From an uncultured Paracoccaceae bacterium (GTDB lineage: Bacteria; Pseudomonadota; Alphaproteobacteria; Rhodobacterales; Rhodobacteraceae), in contig CANMKS010000001.1 of NCBI GenBank assembly GCA_947498645.1, positions 2,828,032-2,892,031 of the forward strand: a stretch of 64,000 nt of DNA. Direction: 5' to 3'. Within the stretch, counting starts at the first letter, position 1, and each line of letters opens with the position of its first letter. The translations under genes and the position numbers were made by a program. A model generated the notes under the pieces. That model worked only from the letters and a program-made list of their open reading frames with translations. It was not told the origin of the DNA and searched no databases. Positions 41,117-49,722 of this stretch are shown here, in pieces.

Positions 41117-42358
41117 GGCCAAGGAACATCCCCCAATCATCCATCATTGCACGCCTCTTTTCGACCATGTCTGATCTGTCATAAGCCTGACGGACTTTGC
41201 TGCCTACATTGTGGGCGAGTGCAATTTCAGCCATATCGCCATCGAAGCTAGTGCGCTCTGTCACCCACACCCTAAAGCAACTGCGCAGACCGTGAGGGAC
41301 GGCTTGATCCTTTGTCTTTGCATCGACATATCCAACACCCCCACGCTTCACGTCTGCCTCGTGTATGCTGCGCATAACCTTTCCCATTGTAGCATCCGAC
41401 AAAGGGCCACCGCGTAACGATGTAAACAGTAGGTCACCCATACGCGGCAGCTCATTCAATAAAGCAATCATTGTGTCGGTTAAAGGAACGCGATGTGGCT
41501 TGCCTGTTGGCGATATCTTGCTAGCAGTCCTTCCCGGTTGGATCGTCCATAATCGCGCATCGAAGTCTATCTCACCCCAACTGGCGAAACGCACCGCACC
41601 TGTCCGCGATGCGGTTAAAGCCTGAAACCTTAGCGCCGTTGCGCCCATACCCTCTCGGCCAAGAAGATCGGCCCACCACCTTGCAGCTTCTTCAACTTGC
41701 AACGCTGGGTAATTCTCTTTTGGTGCAATCTTGCCGGGCGCGGAGAGGGCCAGTTCAAGGTTGCCACGCCAAGCTGCGGGATTGTCTCCTGTCCGATGAC
41801 CTGCCGCCTTTGCATAGTCCAGTGTCTTTTCGACGCGTTGTCGGACTTTCGTCGCTGTTTCAGTCCGAATTTCCCAAATCGGATGCAAAACACGCAATAT
41901 ATCGTCGCGAGAGATGTCTTGCACCAGCATATCGCCAAGTTCTGGAAAAGCGTATTTTCGACCGTGGCCCGCCACTGACTGCGGTAACGATCTGTCCTAA
42001 GTTCTGGTAACTTCTTTTCGGCATACTTCTCGAAAGCCTCTGTAAAAGTCAGTCCTTTCCGCTGTGCAGCTAACAGAGCCGACTTTGCGGCCTTGCGCGC
42101 TTCGACAGGGTCAATACCGTTGCGGATGGCGTCTTTGGTCTCTGAGGCCTTTTCACGCGCTCTGGCAAGGCTCACCTCAGGAAACGGACCTAGGCCAATC
42201 TCACGCCGTCTATCGCCGACGCGGACCCTAAGCAGCCAAGATCGCGCTCCATTGGTTGTAACCTGTATCAGTAACCCAGCGACACCACCGACTGTATGGA
42301 CGCCGCTCCGAAGTCGCCTAACCTCCAACGATGAAAGTTCTTTTGCCCGTTTTGGCAT
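41109..42358 (-). pseudogene. int: Tyrosine integrase, frameshifted
   Basis: Reads as a P4-type integrase in two frames. The first frame (from 42358) gives an arm-binding DUF4102-like domain (KELSSLEVRRLRSG, GARSWLLRVRVGDRRREIGL) up to RSQWRATVE; the second resumes KYAFPELGDMLVQDISRDD. One A is missing in the A4 run at 41955-41958 (minus-strand sense); five would restore a 416-aa protein. Catalytic residues remain in the second part: SRTGAVRF (R), HGLRSCFRVW (H-x-x-R), LAHNVG (H) and AYDRSD (Tyr). Sits 146 bases from attR. The shift may be real decay or a homopolymer sequencing error. Confidence 0.85.
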
Positions 42359-42503
42359 GACAGCCCCCCATACAACCCGCCCAAAAATATGTAATTATGC
42401 GCTACCGTATGCAACTGAATGATACAAGCCAAGATGCATAAACCCATATTTATAAAGGATTTCTGCTACTTATTGTAATTGATTGATACGGGGTTCTGGA
42501 GTA

Positions 42504-42517
42504 CGTTACCCGCTCCA
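42504..42517 (+). repeat. attR core
   Basis: CGTTACCCGCTCCA, identical to the tRNA-Gly 3' end at 9864-9877. GGGTTC precedes both copies at nearly equal distance. It marks the right border of the island, two bases before the stop of the CpaA-like gene. Confidence 0.85.
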
Positions 42518-42519
42518 GC

Positions 42520-42990
42520 TTACAGCCAAAACAGTGACGCCAATCCGGCAATGCCAATCGGGATGCTCATCGGCAAGACGGCATTGGCCATCACGTGCCA
42601 TTTGCTCTGCTCGGACCCTGCAAACTTGCGCAGCTGGACGATGATGACCGCACTGGCAAACAAGGCCGAAATGAAGACAATCAGCGTAAAGAACGCTTCA
42701 CCCACCGGTACGAAAAGCGCAAGACCCGTCATCAGCTTGACCGCCCCTGCCCCAATCCCCGCAACGGCGAAAAGCAGCAAACCGGCCGCAAAGACAGCAA
42801 GGGCAAGATAGATTTGCGGCATCAGCGCCCAGATATCGCCCCCTGTCAGCAGCACGACAGCGAACACCACAAATGGCAGCAACGTCAGCCAGTTGGGAAT
42901 GCGCCCTTTGCGCACCTCAATAGCCATCGCAGCAAGAAGGATCGCGGCCATCGCGAAAGGCACAAGTTGCGTAATCATCGTGTCATCCAT
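42520..42990 (-). CDS. A24 prepilin-peptidase-like protein lacking catalytic aspartates
   Basis: 156 aa, four to five membrane helices, CpaA/TadV type. In active members an Asp lies just before the RxxxIPNW segment and a second in GxGAGDVKL. Here they read IEVRKGRIPNWLTL (Glu) and GIGAGAVKLM (Ala), so both are replaced. The rest of the family pattern is intact, so the protein is probably folded but not a peptidase in the usual way. No pilus genes are adjacent. It is the first core gene after the island. Confidence 0.75.
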   Translation of the reverse strand: MDDTMITQLVPFAMAAILLAAMAIEVRKGRIPNWLTLLPFVVFAVVLLTGGDIWALMPQIYLALAVFAAGLLLFAVAGIGAGAVKLMTGLALFVPVGEAFFTLIVFISALFASAVIIVQLRKFAGSEQSKWHVMANAVLPMSIPIGIAGLASLFWL

Positions 42991-43026
42991 CCAAATGTTT
43001 GATCCGCTTATGGCAAATGGCGCGGC

Positions 43027-44628
43027 TCAGGACACCCCATGGCTTTGCAGAAATCCGACAAGTGCGGCAGTTGCACCATCCTTGCCTGCCACATCCTGTT
43101 TGCCTTCAACAATCGGTTGCAGCGCCGTGGCCAGTTCCTTGCCCAGTTCCACGCCCCATTGATCGTAGGAATTGATACCAAGGATCACACCTTCCACAAA
43201 CACCCTGTGCTCATAAAGGGCGATGATCTGGCCCAGAACCTCTGGGGTCAGCTGCGGATAGGCCAGCGTCGTCGAAGGGCGGTTGCCGCTGAAAACGCGG
43301 TGGCGTGCCTGCCGTTCCAATTCATCCCCGTCAAACTTGTCCGCGATTTTTGCACGCGCTTCATCCAGGGTGCGGCCGCGCATCAGAGCCTCTGATTGCG
43401 CCAGACAGTTGGCCACAAGCAGTTGATGCTGGTGGTGCAGGTCATCTTCATGCCCACGGGCCGCAACCAAAAACTCGCAAGGGATCACCCGCGTGCCCTG
43501 ATGGATCAACTGATAAAAGGCGTGCTGTCCGTTGGTACCCGGCTCCCCCCAGACAACGGGGCCGCTGTTCACAGGTAGATCAGCACCGTCCATGCTCACC
43601 CCCTTGCCGTTACTCTCCATTTCAAGTTGTTGAAGATAGGCCGGTAAGCGATTGAGAAGGTTATCATAAGGCAACACTGCGCGGGTCGCATAACCGCAAA
43701 TCTGATTGTGCCAGATTCCCACCAGCGCCAGCATCGCAGGCAGGTTATCCTGCCAGTCGGCGGCCTGAAAATGCCGGTCCATCATCTGCCCGCCGCGCAG
43801 GAACGCCCGAAAGGCATCGGGCCCGATCGCCATCATCAAGGACAGACCAATCGGCCCCCACATCGAATAGCGCCCGCCGACCCAATCCTCAAAACCAAAG
43901 ACGCGGGACGGATCAATGCCAAAGTCAGCAGTCTTGTCAGCTGCTGTAGACAATGCAGCAAACTGCGCCCCGGTGTCGCTGACCGTTTGGCCCATCCACG
44001 CCTGTGCCGTCCGCGCGTTTGTCATCGTCTCAATCGTGGTGAAGGTCTTGGAGGCCACAATCACCAGTGTCGTCGCCGGATCGCAACTGCGCAGCACGCC
44101 TGCAATATCGGCAGGGTCCACGTTTGAGACAAAATGGCACCGCGGCCCATCGTGATAGGGTGCCATCGCCTGCACCGCCATTGCCGGGCCAAGGTCAGAC
44201 CCGCCAATGCCGATATTCACAACATCGGTGATCTTGCCACCCTGCCCTGTGAACCGCCCTTCGCGCACGTCATTTGCAAAGCGTTCCATCCGGGCCAGCG
44301 TGTCCAGCACCTCTGGCATGACATTCTGACCGTTGACCATGACAGGCCCACCATCCAGATTGCGCAGCGCCGTGTGCAGCACAGCGCGCCCTTCGGTTTC
44401 ATTGATCGAGGCACCGCTGAACATCGCATCGCGTTTGGCTGCGACGTCCGTTTGCGCCAGCAGGTCAATCAACAGCGCACGCCCCTCGGCGTCGATATTG
44501 GTTTTGGCGTAGTCAAAGCGCATATCACCGGTTTGTGCGACGAAATCCGCGGCGCGGGCCTCATCGACCAGCGTTTCAAAGCGCCGATCTGCAACTTTTG
44601 CGTGGTGCGCGCGTAGTTTTTCCCACAT
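43027..44628 (-). CDS. pgi: Glucose-6-phosphate isomerase
   Basis: 533 aa. Interconverts glucose-6-phosphate and fructose-6-phosphate. Signatures: VNIGIGGSDLGPAMA, VIVASKTFTTIETMTN, FGFEDWVGGRYSMWGPIGLS and GQMMDRHFQ; the C-terminal SYDQWGVELGK holds the active-site lysine. The start lies 3 bases after the pgl stop, making it the third gene of zwf-pgl-pgi. Confidence 0.96.
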   Translation of the reverse strand: MWEKLRAHHAKVADRRFETLVDEARAADFVAQTGDMRFDYAKTNIDAEGRALLIDLLAQTDVAAKRDAMFSGASINETEGRAVLHTALRNLDGGPVMVNGQNVMPEVLDTLARMERFANDVREGRFTGQGGKITDVVNIGIGGSDLGPAMAVQAMAPYHDGPRCHFVSNVDPADIAGVLRSCDPATTLVIVASKTFTTIETMTNARTAQAWMGQTVSDTGAQFAALSTAADKTADFGIDPSRVFGFEDWVGGRYSMWGPIGLSLMMAIGPDAFRAFLRGGQMMDRHFQAADWQDNLPAMLALVGIWHNQICGYATRAVLPYDNLLNRLPAYLQQLEMESNGKGVSMDGADLPVNSGPVVWGEPGTNGQHAFYQLIHQGTRVIPCEFLVAARGHEDDLHHQHQLLVANCLAQSEALMRGRTLDEARAKIADKFDGDELERQARHRVFSGNRPSTTLAYPQLTPEVLGQIIALYEHRVFVEGVILGINSYDQWGVELGKELATALQPIVEGKQDVAGKDGATAALVGFLQSHGVS

Positions 44629-44631
44629 GGC

Positions 44632-45303
44632 TCAGCTTTCTGCCCAATGAACAACAGTATCTTTCAGGATGGCCGCGACCGGCGCCTCATCCGGGGTCAA
44701 CGTGCGGGCACGTTCCAATGCCTCGCGTTTTGCCGCACCGACAATCACCAGGTGGCGGCTCATCGCCGCGCGCAGAACATTGGCCGACAAGGTAATGCGC
44801 GGCTCTGGCGCGCCGGGGGCACGCATGGCGACCAGCCGGTCATCCCCGTGCAGGGCCCGTTCCAACTGATCGGCACCGGGAAAGATTGACGCAGTGTGCA
44901 TATCCGCCCCCATCCCCAAGAGCATGACAGAGATTGGCAGCTCCGGCGTTAGCGCCTCTGCCAGTTCCGGCAGTTTTTCTTCCGGCGTCTCGGCTTCTGC
45001 ATAAAGCGGCACATATTTTGCGGCAGCGGCGTGGTTCACCAAAAGCCGCTCGCGCAATAGTTTGGTGTTTGAGCGATCCGAAGTTTCGGGCACCCAGCGT
45101 TCATCGGTCAGCATCACATGCACGCGCGACCAATCCAAATCAACAGCGCAAAGGCTGTCAAAAATGGGCCCCGGCGTTGTGCCACCGGGCACCGCGAAAG
45201 ATGCATGGTCATGCATCAGCAGGCAGGTCTTGAGTTCGCCGGCCAATGTGTCGGCCAGATCCATCATCATCATTTCCGCATCGGGATATTCGACCAGTTT
45301 CAT
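44632..45303 (-). CDS. pgl: 6-phosphogluconolactonase
   Basis: 223 aa. Hydrolyses 6-phosphogluconolactone produced by Zwf. Pattern: FAVPGGTTPGPIFDSL, VMLTDERWVPETSDRSNTKLL and VMLLGMGADMHTASIFPGA, typical of the DevB/Pgl family. It lies 56 bases behind zwf on the same strand. Confidence 0.95.
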   Translation of the reverse strand: MKLVEYPDAEMMMMDLADTLAGELKTCLLMHDHASFAVPGGTTPGPIFDSLCAVDLDWSRVHVMLTDERWVPETSDRSNTKLLRERLLVNHAAAAKYVPLYAEAETPEEKLPELAEALTPELPISVMLLGMGADMHTASIFPGADQLERALHGDDRLVAMRAPGAPEPRITLSANVLRAAMSRHLVIVGAAKREALERARTLTPDEAPVAAILKDTVVHWAES

Positions 45304-45359
45304 CGCTTCGGCCCCTTTGTTGGTACGGCTGGTGTCTGTCCAAGGTTCTCTATCGTGCT

Positions 45360-46814
45360 TCAGCCTTTGATATCACGCCATTTGCGACCATCCCGGTGCA
45401 TCAGCATCAGCGCATCGTCAGGCCCCGAAGAGCCCGCATCATAGATCTTGGGCACGTCGTTGCGCGCCTCCCATCCTTCAATCAGCGGATCCGTCCAGCG
45501 CCACGCGGCCTCGACCTCGTCGCCGCGCATGAACAATGTCTGGTTGCCCCGGATCACATCCATGATGAGCCGTTCGTAAGCATCGGCTACGTCCTCGACC
45601 GTGTCACCCAAAGCATCGGCAAATGTCATATCAAGCGGCACGTCGATCAGGCGCATACCACCCGGTCCCGGTTCCTTGATAGTCACTTGCAAATCCATGC
45701 CTTCATTGGGTTGCAGGCGGATCGACAGGATATTGCGATGGCGCGCCTCATCCCCTTCAAAGATCGTGTGACCAAGATCTTTGAACACGACCGTGATCTC
45801 CGAGGACCGCGCCTTCATCCGCTTGCCTGTGCGTATGTAGAACGGCACACCGGCCCACCGCCAATTGGCGATATGGCAGCGCATCGCAATAAAGCTTTCC
45901 GTAAAACTGCGTTCGTTTTCAGCATCTTCGCGGTAGCTTGGCCCATCCGGGCCTGCATCATACTGGCCGCGCACGATGTGGTGGTGATCAATCGGTTGCA
46001 GCGCGCGAATGACCTTGAGCTTTTCGTCACGCACGGCATCAGCCTCGAACTGGCCGGGTGGTTCCATGGCGATCAGGCACAGAAGCTGCATCAGGTGGTT
46101 CTGCACCATGTCCCGCATCGCACCGGATTTGTCATAATAGGCCCCACGCCCACCGACCCCAACGGTTTCCGCAACCGTGATCTGGATATGATCGACGTAG
46201 TGATTGTTCCACAGCGGCTCGAACAGCATATTGCCAAAGCGTACGGCCATCAGGTTTTGAACGGTTTCCTTGCCCAGATAATGGTCAATCCGGTAAATCT
46301 GACGCTCGTGGAAATGTGCGGCGAGCGTTTCATTTAGCGCGCGCGCCGATTCAAGATCACGCCCGAAGGGTTTTTCAACGACGATCCGGCTGTTTTTATT
46401 GGCGATCTTATTGGTATGCAGCCGTTCGGCCAGATCACCAAACAGCGAAGGCGCCACAGAAAAGTAGAACGCCTGCACCACATCATCGCGAACCAGCTGG
46501 GCCAGGTCACGCCAGCCGCCTTCGCCCCTTGCGTCAATGGCGACGTATTCAAGTTGTTGAAGAAAGCCCTCCAACCCTTTGGTATTGCTTGATTCTTTGC
46601 CGCCGAATTCCGCAATCGCCTCGGAAATCATCTTGCGGTAACCCGCGTTGTCCAACTCTGACCGTGCCGCACCGATTATTCTTGATCCCGCAGGCATCTG
46701 CCCGGACAGGAAGCGGCGGAACAGGCCCGGCAGGATTTTGCGGCGGGCCAGATCACCTGTGCCGCCAAAAATAACAAGGTCGAATTCTTCGACCGGAATG
46801 ACGCGAGAGACCAT
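45360..46814 (-). CDS. zwf: Glucose-6-phosphate 1-dehydrogenase
   Basis: 484 aa. Oxidises glucose-6-phosphate to the lactone, entry to the Entner-Doudoroff and oxidative pentose phosphate routes. NADP site VIFGGTGDLARRK at the N-terminus; active-site RIDHYLGKETVQN. The ATG at 46814 has GGGGAG upstream; an in-frame GTG at 46820 is less likely. A perfect LacI-type palindrome lies 25 bases before the start, so the operon is probably controlled by a sugar-responsive repressor encoded elsewhere. Confidence 0.95.
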   Translation of the reverse strand: MVSRVIPVEEFDLVIFGGTGDLARRKILPGLFRRFLSGQMPAGSRIIGAARSELDNAGYRKMISEAIAEFGGKESSNTKGLEGFLQQLEYVAIDARGEGGWRDLAQLVRDDVVQAFYFSVAPSLFGDLAERLHTNKIANKNSRIVVEKPFGRDLESARALNETLAAHFHERQIYRIDHYLGKETVQNLMAVRFGNMLFEPLWNNHYVDHIQITVAETVGVGGRGAYYDKSGAMRDMVQNHLMQLLCLIAMEPPGQFEADAVRDEKLKVIRALQPIDHHHIVRGQYDAGPDGPSYREDAENERSFTESFIAMRCHIANWRWAGVPFYIRTGKRMKARSSEITVVFKDLGHTIFEGDEARHRNILSIRLQPNEGMDLQVTIKEPGPGGMRLIDVPLDMTFADALGDTVEDVADAYERLIMDVIRGNQTLFMRGDEVEAAWRWTDPLIEGWEARNDVPKIYDAGSSGPDDALMLMHRDGRKWRDIKG

Positions 46815-46838
46815 AAGCACACTCCCCTATGGATAAGC

Positions 46839-46850
46839 GTTAGCGCTAAC
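46839..46850. promoter_or_regulatory. LacI-family operator ahead of zwf
   Basis: GTTAGCGCTAAC is a perfect 12-bp palindrome with the central CG of LacI/GalR-family operators. It lies in the zwf leader, downstream of or overlapping the expected promoter, as a repressor site would. Confidence 0.7.
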
Positions 46851-46898
46851 GTGTGCTTCCTACCCTGAGGTCACGAGCAAGTCTAGCACCCCAAACAC

Positions 46899-47486
46899 CT
46901 ATGCTTCGAGTTCCGCATCCCAATAGAGGAAATCCATCCAGCTTTCATGCAGATGGTTGGGCGGGAACTTGCGCCCGGCGTTATGCAGTTGCTCTGGTAC
47001 AGGACGGCGCGGCGGTTTACCAAGGCTCATGCCGGATTGGCGCAAGGACCGTGATCCCTTGCGCAAATTGCAGGGCGAACAGGCTGCCACAACATTTTCC
47101 CAGCTTGTGATCCCACCACTGGCCCGCGGCACCACGTGGTCAAAGGTCAGATCCCCCATTGCACCGCAATACTGGCAGCTGAATTCATCACGCAGAAACA
47201 GGTTGAAGCGAGTGAAGGCCACCTGTTTTTGCGGTTTTACATAGTCCTTGAGCACCACCACAGACGGGATTCTGATCACGGTCGAGGGGCTGCGCGCAAC
47301 CTCATCGTATTCGCTGACAATATCGACCCGGTCCAGCCATGCGGCCTTGATCGCCTCTTGCCAGGGCCAGAGCGACAGCGGGTAGTAGGACAAGGGGCGA
47401 TAATCCGCATTCAAAACCAACGCAGGAAAGTGCTTGAGCGCACCGGGCGCGCGTACAAAGTCAGTTCTGAATTCCGTTTGCGTCAT
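46899..47486 (-). CDS. HNH endonuclease family protein
   Basis: 195 aa. HNH/zinc motif: CQYCGAMGDLTFDHVVPRAS, GGITSWENVVAACSPCN and a basic RKGSRSL tail, giving the CxxC pairs, the catalytic DH and the N/H positions. The N-terminal LVLNADYRPLSYYPLSLWPWQEAIKAA is shared by a widespread bacterial subgroup whose physiological target is not known. It stands alone between zwf and the GGDEF-like gene. Confidence 0.85.
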   Translation of the reverse strand: MTQTEFRTDFVRAPGALKHFPALVLNADYRPLSYYPLSLWPWQEAIKAAWLDRVDIVSEYDEVARSPSTVIRIPSVVVLKDYVKPQKQVAFTRFNLFLRDEFSCQYCGAMGDLTFDHVVPRASGGITSWENVVAACSPCNLRKGSRSLRQSGMSLGKPPRRPVPEQLHNAGRKFPPNHLHESWMDFLYWDAELEA

Positions 47487-47619
47487 AGCTCACACCCCAG
47501 GATCGGCAGTGCGGGAACAGTCAAAGCGGCAGTCCCGCATTCTTCTTAACTGTGACTATATATGGCGTCAGTTTTGTGACAAGCCCCAGATTATGTGGTC
47601 AAAAACCGGCGCTGCGCCG

Positions 47620-48345
47620 TCAGGCGGCAAGCTGCGCATCGGACACCTGCACCTGCGCTGGACCGCGCGCCTTGGCCCGCAGCATGGCCGCTTCTGCCCG
47701 TTTGAGCAGATGCGCCAGTGATGTTTCGCCATCGGCCACCACCATCCCAACCGAAACCGTCACTTCCAGCTGCACACGCCCTGCATGGACCTGAATGCTA
47801 TCCGCCAGACGCGTGGCTGTATCATACCCTGCGTCACGGGTGGCGCCGGGCAGGTAGACGGCAATTGTCGCCCCATCAATGCGCCCGGCAATGTCGGTTT
47901 TGCGGGTGACATCGCGCAAGCGGATCGCCAAGGCCATCAGACAAAGATCGCCAGCGTGGTGGTCATGTTTGGTATTCACCTCACCCAAGCGGTCGATATC
48001 AAGCATCAGCAACACACCGGTTTGCGACAAGCGCCGGTTCACCGCATTGATAAACCCCTGCCGTTGCAGAAGCCCTGTCATTGGATCGGTTTCAGCCGCC
48101 GCAATCAGCTGTCGGCGGAGACGTCCCATATCGGCCATGATCCCCGTTGCCACGGCGTAGAGCGGCAGACCGATCATCACCATCGCCCCCAGATATTCCG
48201 CCCAATTGCCGTGGAACGCACGATCATCCAGCACGTCATGCGCAAAGACGGTGCCCACCACACCAAGTGCGAGGACAACATAGCGCGCCGCCCAACCCAC
48301 ACGGTTTCGCGGCCCCAGAAGTGAGACAATCGGACTATGGACCAT
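47620..48345 (-). CDS. GGDEF-domain protein with degenerate active site
   Basis: 241 aa. Two hydrophobic helices at the N-terminus (YVVLALGVVGTVFA, LGAMVMIGLPLYAVATGIM) then a GGDEF fold: AAETDPMTGLLQRQGFINAVN, LLMLDIDRLGEVNTKHDHHAGD, and EVTVSVGMVVADG. The signature GG(D/E)EF is replaced by GRIDGATIAVYL, so cyclic-di-GMP synthesis is unlikely. It could act as a receptor or scaffold. The membrane part implies signal sensing at the envelope. Confidence 0.8.
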   Translation of the reverse strand: MVHSPIVSLLGPRNRVGWAARYVVLALGVVGTVFAHDVLDDRAFHGNWAEYLGAMVMIGLPLYAVATGIMADMGRLRRQLIAAAETDPMTGLLQRQGFINAVNRRLSQTGVLLMLDIDRLGEVNTKHDHHAGDLCLMALAIRLRDVTRKTDIAGRIDGATIAVYLPGATRDAGYDTATRLADSIQVHAGRVQLEVTVSVGMVVADGETSLAHLLKRAEAAMLRAKARGPAQVQVSDAQLAA

Positions 48346-48427
48346 ATGAAATAATACTTACAGTTTGTGCGACGCCCCAACCCAGCTTCGCAAACAAGTG
48401 TGGCTGATTGTTTAACGCAATCGCTGT

Positions 48428-49096
48428 TTAACTCAACCCCAGGCGGTCCCGCATGAACGCCAACGCAACAGAAAGCCCATCGGGCGCAATTCCGTGGCCT
48501 GTGCCTTTCATGATGTGGGCATAGACCTCTTTCCAGCCTGCCTCTTGCAACGCCTCGGCGGCCTGCGGCAAGGATTGCGGCGGCACCACGTCATCCTGAT
48601 CGCCATGGATCAACAGGATTGGCGGCCGGCTGACGGTATCATCGGCCAGTGATTCTGGCTCCAGCAAACGCCCGGAAAACGCCGTGATCCCCGCGATTGG
48701 ATCTTCGCGCCGTGGAATGACATGCAGCGCCATCATCGTGCCCTGGGAAAAGCCCAACACCATCACCTGCTCTGGCAACAGGTCTTCATCCACCATGATC
48801 CCGTCAAGAAACGCATCCAGATCAGCCGCTGCCCGGTCCAGACCGGCACGGCTTTCTTCTTCGCTTGATCCATCAATCCAGGGAATCGGAAACCACTGAT
48901 ACCCCATCGGCGCACCGGCACAGGCCTCTGGCGCGTCAGGTGCAATAAACAATGTGTCGGGCAGATGTTCGGCCAGCGGATCTGCCAACCCCATCAGGTC
49001 CGCGGCATTGGCCCCGTAGCCATGCAGGAATATAACGCAAGAGCGTGTCTCGCCCGAGAGCGGCTCGCGCCGCTGTGCTTCCAATGCCCGTGTCAT
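48428..49096 (-). CDS. Alpha/beta hydrolase, carboxylesterase/phospholipase family
   Basis: 222 aa from ATG 49096, which overlaps the glycosylase stop (ATGA). PF02230-type hydrolase: VIFLHGYGANAADL, GFSQGTMMALH with nucleophile Ser, LIHGDQDDVVP with Asp, and GTGHGIAPDG with His. Substrate unknown; relatives hydrolyse short acyl esters. Confidence 0.85.
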   Translation of the reverse strand: MTRALEAQRREPLSGETRSCVIFLHGYGANAADLMGLADPLAEHLPDTLFIAPDAPEACAGAPMGYQWFPIPWIDGSSEEESRAGLDRAAADLDAFLDGIMVDEDLLPEQVMVLGFSQGTMMALHVIPRREDPIAGITAFSGRLLEPESLADDTVSRPPILLIHGDQDDVVPPQSLPQAAEALQEAGWKEVYAHIMKGTGHGIAPDGLSVALAFMRDRLGLS

Positions 49097-49722
49097 CTGA
49101 TGCCTTCCCGCTGTTTGTGATACTTGTAGTAGGCCCACATGATCCGCGCTGCAACCGATCGCCATGGCGTCCATTGTTCTGCCATTAGGCGCAGCTCTTT
49201 TTCCCTAGGCCGTTCTGGCAGATCAAAGATCAACCTGGCCGCTTCCTGAAGTGCCAGATCACCGGGCGCAAAGACATCCGCCCGTCCGAGTGAGAACATC
49301 GCGTAAATTTCCGCAGTCCAAGTGCCGATACCCGGCACCGCGGTCAAGGTCTTGATGACTTTCGCTGCTGGCATCTGCCGTAATGCGTCATAGTCGATGT
49401 CCGCCGATGCCAGCGCATGTGCATAGCGCGCCTTTTGGCGGCTTAATCCCAGATCACGCAGTGTCGTTTCATCAACGCCCGATACCGCCTGCGCCGAAAT
49501 CATCCCCGCCCTTTGCAGCTTGCCCCAGATAGCATTGGCCGAGGCAACGCTGACCTGCTGACTGACAATCGCGCTGAGCAATTCGGCAAAGCCCTCTGGC
49601 TTTAGCCGCAGCGGCAAGGGCGGCAAAACCTGCATGGCTTTGTCAAAAAGCGGCTCTGCCGCACAAAGCCATTCTGCCCCTTCGCGCACGCAGGCATCCC
49701 CTTTGATCACCCGTTCTTTCAC
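49093..49722 (-). CDS. DNA-3-methyladenine glycosylase II, AlkA-like
   Basis: 209 aa from GTG 49722, which overlaps the stop of the cobK gene; a TTG at 49737 is also possible. The HhH-GPD fold is visible: LLSAIVSQQVSVASANAIWGKL, LGLSRQKARYAHALA, and AVPGIGTWTAEIYAMFSLGRADVFAPGDLAL with the catalytic Asp. Excises alkylated purines in base-excision repair. Coupled to the esterase gene downstream. Confidence 0.88.
   Translation of the reverse strand: MKERVIKGDACVREGAEWLCAAEPLFDKAMQVLPPLPLRLKPEGFAELLSAIVSQQVSVASANAIWGKLQRAGMISAQAVSGVDETTLRDLGLSRQKARYAHALASADIDYDALRQMPAAKVIKTLTAVPGIGTWTAEIYAMFSLGRADVFAPGDLALQEAARLIFDLPERPREKELRLMAEQWTPWRSVAARIMWAYYKYHKQREGIR

Larger units (their letters stand above)
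9878..42517. mobile_element. Genomic island integrated at tRNA-Gly (about 32.6 kb)
   Basis: Seen: a 14-bp direct repeat of the tRNA 3' end at both borders, a tyrosine integrase reading away from the right border, and AlpA and primase/ATPase-like genes beside it. By eye, 10-20 kb is more AT-rich than the flanks. The cargo is defence-like genes (10.4-26.7 kb) and a whole L-rhamnose locus (27.0-37.7 kb). The integrase-AlpA-primase order recalls P4-like satellites. Without the island, tRNA-Gly would end two bases from the stop of the CpaA-like gene at 42520. Whether it arrived at once or by stepwise insertions is not decided by the sequence. Confidence 0.85.

Noticed and set aside
10441..42358. 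CRISPR array
   Set aside because: No regularly spaced direct repeats are visible anywhere in the island.
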